A stretch of 64,000 nucleotides of DNA from Desulfotignum sp. GTDB taxonomy: Bacteria > Desulfobacterota > Desulfobacteria > Desulfobacterales > Desulfobacteraceae. How positions within the stretch are numbered: position 1 is the stretch's first letter; each line of letters opens with the position of its first letter. The notes below the pieces were generated by a model. It did no database searches. It saw only the letters and a list, made by a program, of their open reading frames with translations, and was not told where the DNA came from. Shown here one piece after another: positions 63,634 through 64,000 of the stretch. The translations under genes were made by a program, and so were the position numbers. The stretch lies in assembly GCA_018399285.1 (NCBI GenBank), contig JAGYOW010000008.1, positions 33,867 through 97,866 on the forward strand, written 5' to 3'.

Positions 63634-64000
63634 TTACAGAATCTGGTTCAAGGCGGAGGCACACCGGTCACAGGCCTCAGGATACTGCTCATCCTGCCCG
63701 ATGGTCCGGCTGAACCGCCAGCAGCGTTCACATTTGTCTCCGGCTGCTTTTTTCACGGCAATTTCCAGTCCGGCAATCTCCTTGCTTTGAAACGCGTCTG
63801 AATCCAGTGTGTCTTTTAAAGCGGCCGCAGACACGATAAAAATATCAGCCAGCGGCATATCCAGATCCTGTACAACCCCTTTGAGTGTTGTTTCCGGCAG
63901 TTTGATCTCAACAGCCGCATCCAGGGGATGACCGATGAGCTTGTCTTTCCGGGCCGCTTCCAGGGCTTTGGTCACTTCCGAGCGCAAAGACAGAATCCAG
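63634..64000 (-). CDS. ileS: Isoleucine-tRNA ligase, C-terminal end (5' part outside window)
   Basis: This is the last ~120 residues of IleS, read from the right edge as WILSLRSEVTKALEAARKDKLIG. The frame has the C-terminal zinc-finger cysteines in CERCWRF and CDRCASAL. Two pairs of cysteines suit the zinc site that stabilises tRNA binding. The catalytic part lies beyond the window. It heads the minus-strand ileS-lspA-lgt-holA-pyk run. Confidence 0.93.
   Translation of the reverse strand, partial: WILSLRSEVTKALEAARKDKLIGHPLDAAVEIKLPETTLKGVVQDLDMPLADIFIVSAAALKDTLDSDAFQSKEIAGLEIAVKKAAGDKCERCWRFSRTIGQDEQYPEACDRCASALNQIL

Noticed and set aside
1..64000. CRISPR arrays, prophage, insertion sequences, tRNA or rRNA genes
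   Set aside because: Reading the gaps and frames showed no regularly spaced repeats, transposase or integrase signatures, cloverleaf-like segments or rRNA-like stretches. Short tRNA-like structures could have been missed without a covariance search.

Overview
The window is ordinary chromosomal DNA from a Gram-negative anaerobe, most likely a sulfate-reducing deltaproteobacterium (Desulfobacterota, Desulfobacteraceae; Desulfotignum- or Desulfobacter-like). That placement is an inference from gene content: lipid A and BAM genes, LpxI in place of LpxH, a split glycine decarboxylase (GcvPA/GcvPB), a DHH-CBS-nucleotidyltransferase fusion and an EF-G2-type factor. No rRNA, tRNA, CRISPR array, insertion sequence or prophage was seen. 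Genes are densely packed, many with 4-20 bp overlaps. AT-rich gaps occur mainly where genes diverge.

Layout. 1-2073: 3' end of a ClC chloride channel, then truA and a MarR regulator on the minus strand. 2591-8229: argJ and an RluF-like pseudouridine synthase, convergent with trpS and an 890-residue DHH/CBS/tRNA nucleotidyltransferase. 8381-14373: pilC, a PilS-like kinase, lysS, lolC/E and lolD. 14387-21410: an envelope cluster, bamA-ompH-lpxD-lpxA-lpxI-lpxB. 21497-26400: a CNNM/CorC-type protein, then the shikimate operon aroE-aroA-aroK-aroC. 26408-28064: a small hypothetical gene and an orphan tolC on the minus strand, divergent from purC. 29284-36653: a minus-strand run xseA-xseB-ispA-dxs-tlyA, then an EF-G-like gene. 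36970-43085: a Bax-inhibitor-1 gene with its own promoter and terminator, glmM with a left-handed beta-helix protein, pgi and fabH. 43396-48411: a branched-chain amino acid ABC operon livJ-H-M-G-F. 48365-51479: a hybrid sensor kinase. 51691-59771: a glycine cleavage/lipoate block, with lpdA divergent from lrp-gcvT-gcvH-gcvPA-gcvPB-lipB-lipA. 59768-64000: ileS(partial)-lspA-lgt-holA-pyk on the minus strand.

How the genes work together. The bamA-to-lpxB block and lolC/E-D cover outer-membrane protein insertion, lipid A synthesis up to the disaccharide, and lipoprotein release. lgt and lspA mature the lipoproteins that LolCDE exports. GcvT/H/PA/PB, the nearby L protein (lpdA), and LipB/LipA, which make and attach the lipoyl group on GcvH, form a nearly self-contained glycine cleavage system, with an Lrp-type protein as its likely local regulator.

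A recurring oddity is that five conserved genes (aroC, livG, livF, gcvT, pyk) and the 3' end of the sensor kinase carry frameshifts or stops. In livG-livF-kinase these form one continuous damaged patch crossing three genes and both strands. Lost residues reappear in neighbouring frames. Sequencing or assembly error is more likely than gene decay. I found no convincing new biological system. The best leads are the N-terminally extended BamA, the DHH-CBS-nucleotidyltransferase fusion, the EF-G-like factor lacking the switch II histidine, and the glmM-linked beta-helix protein.
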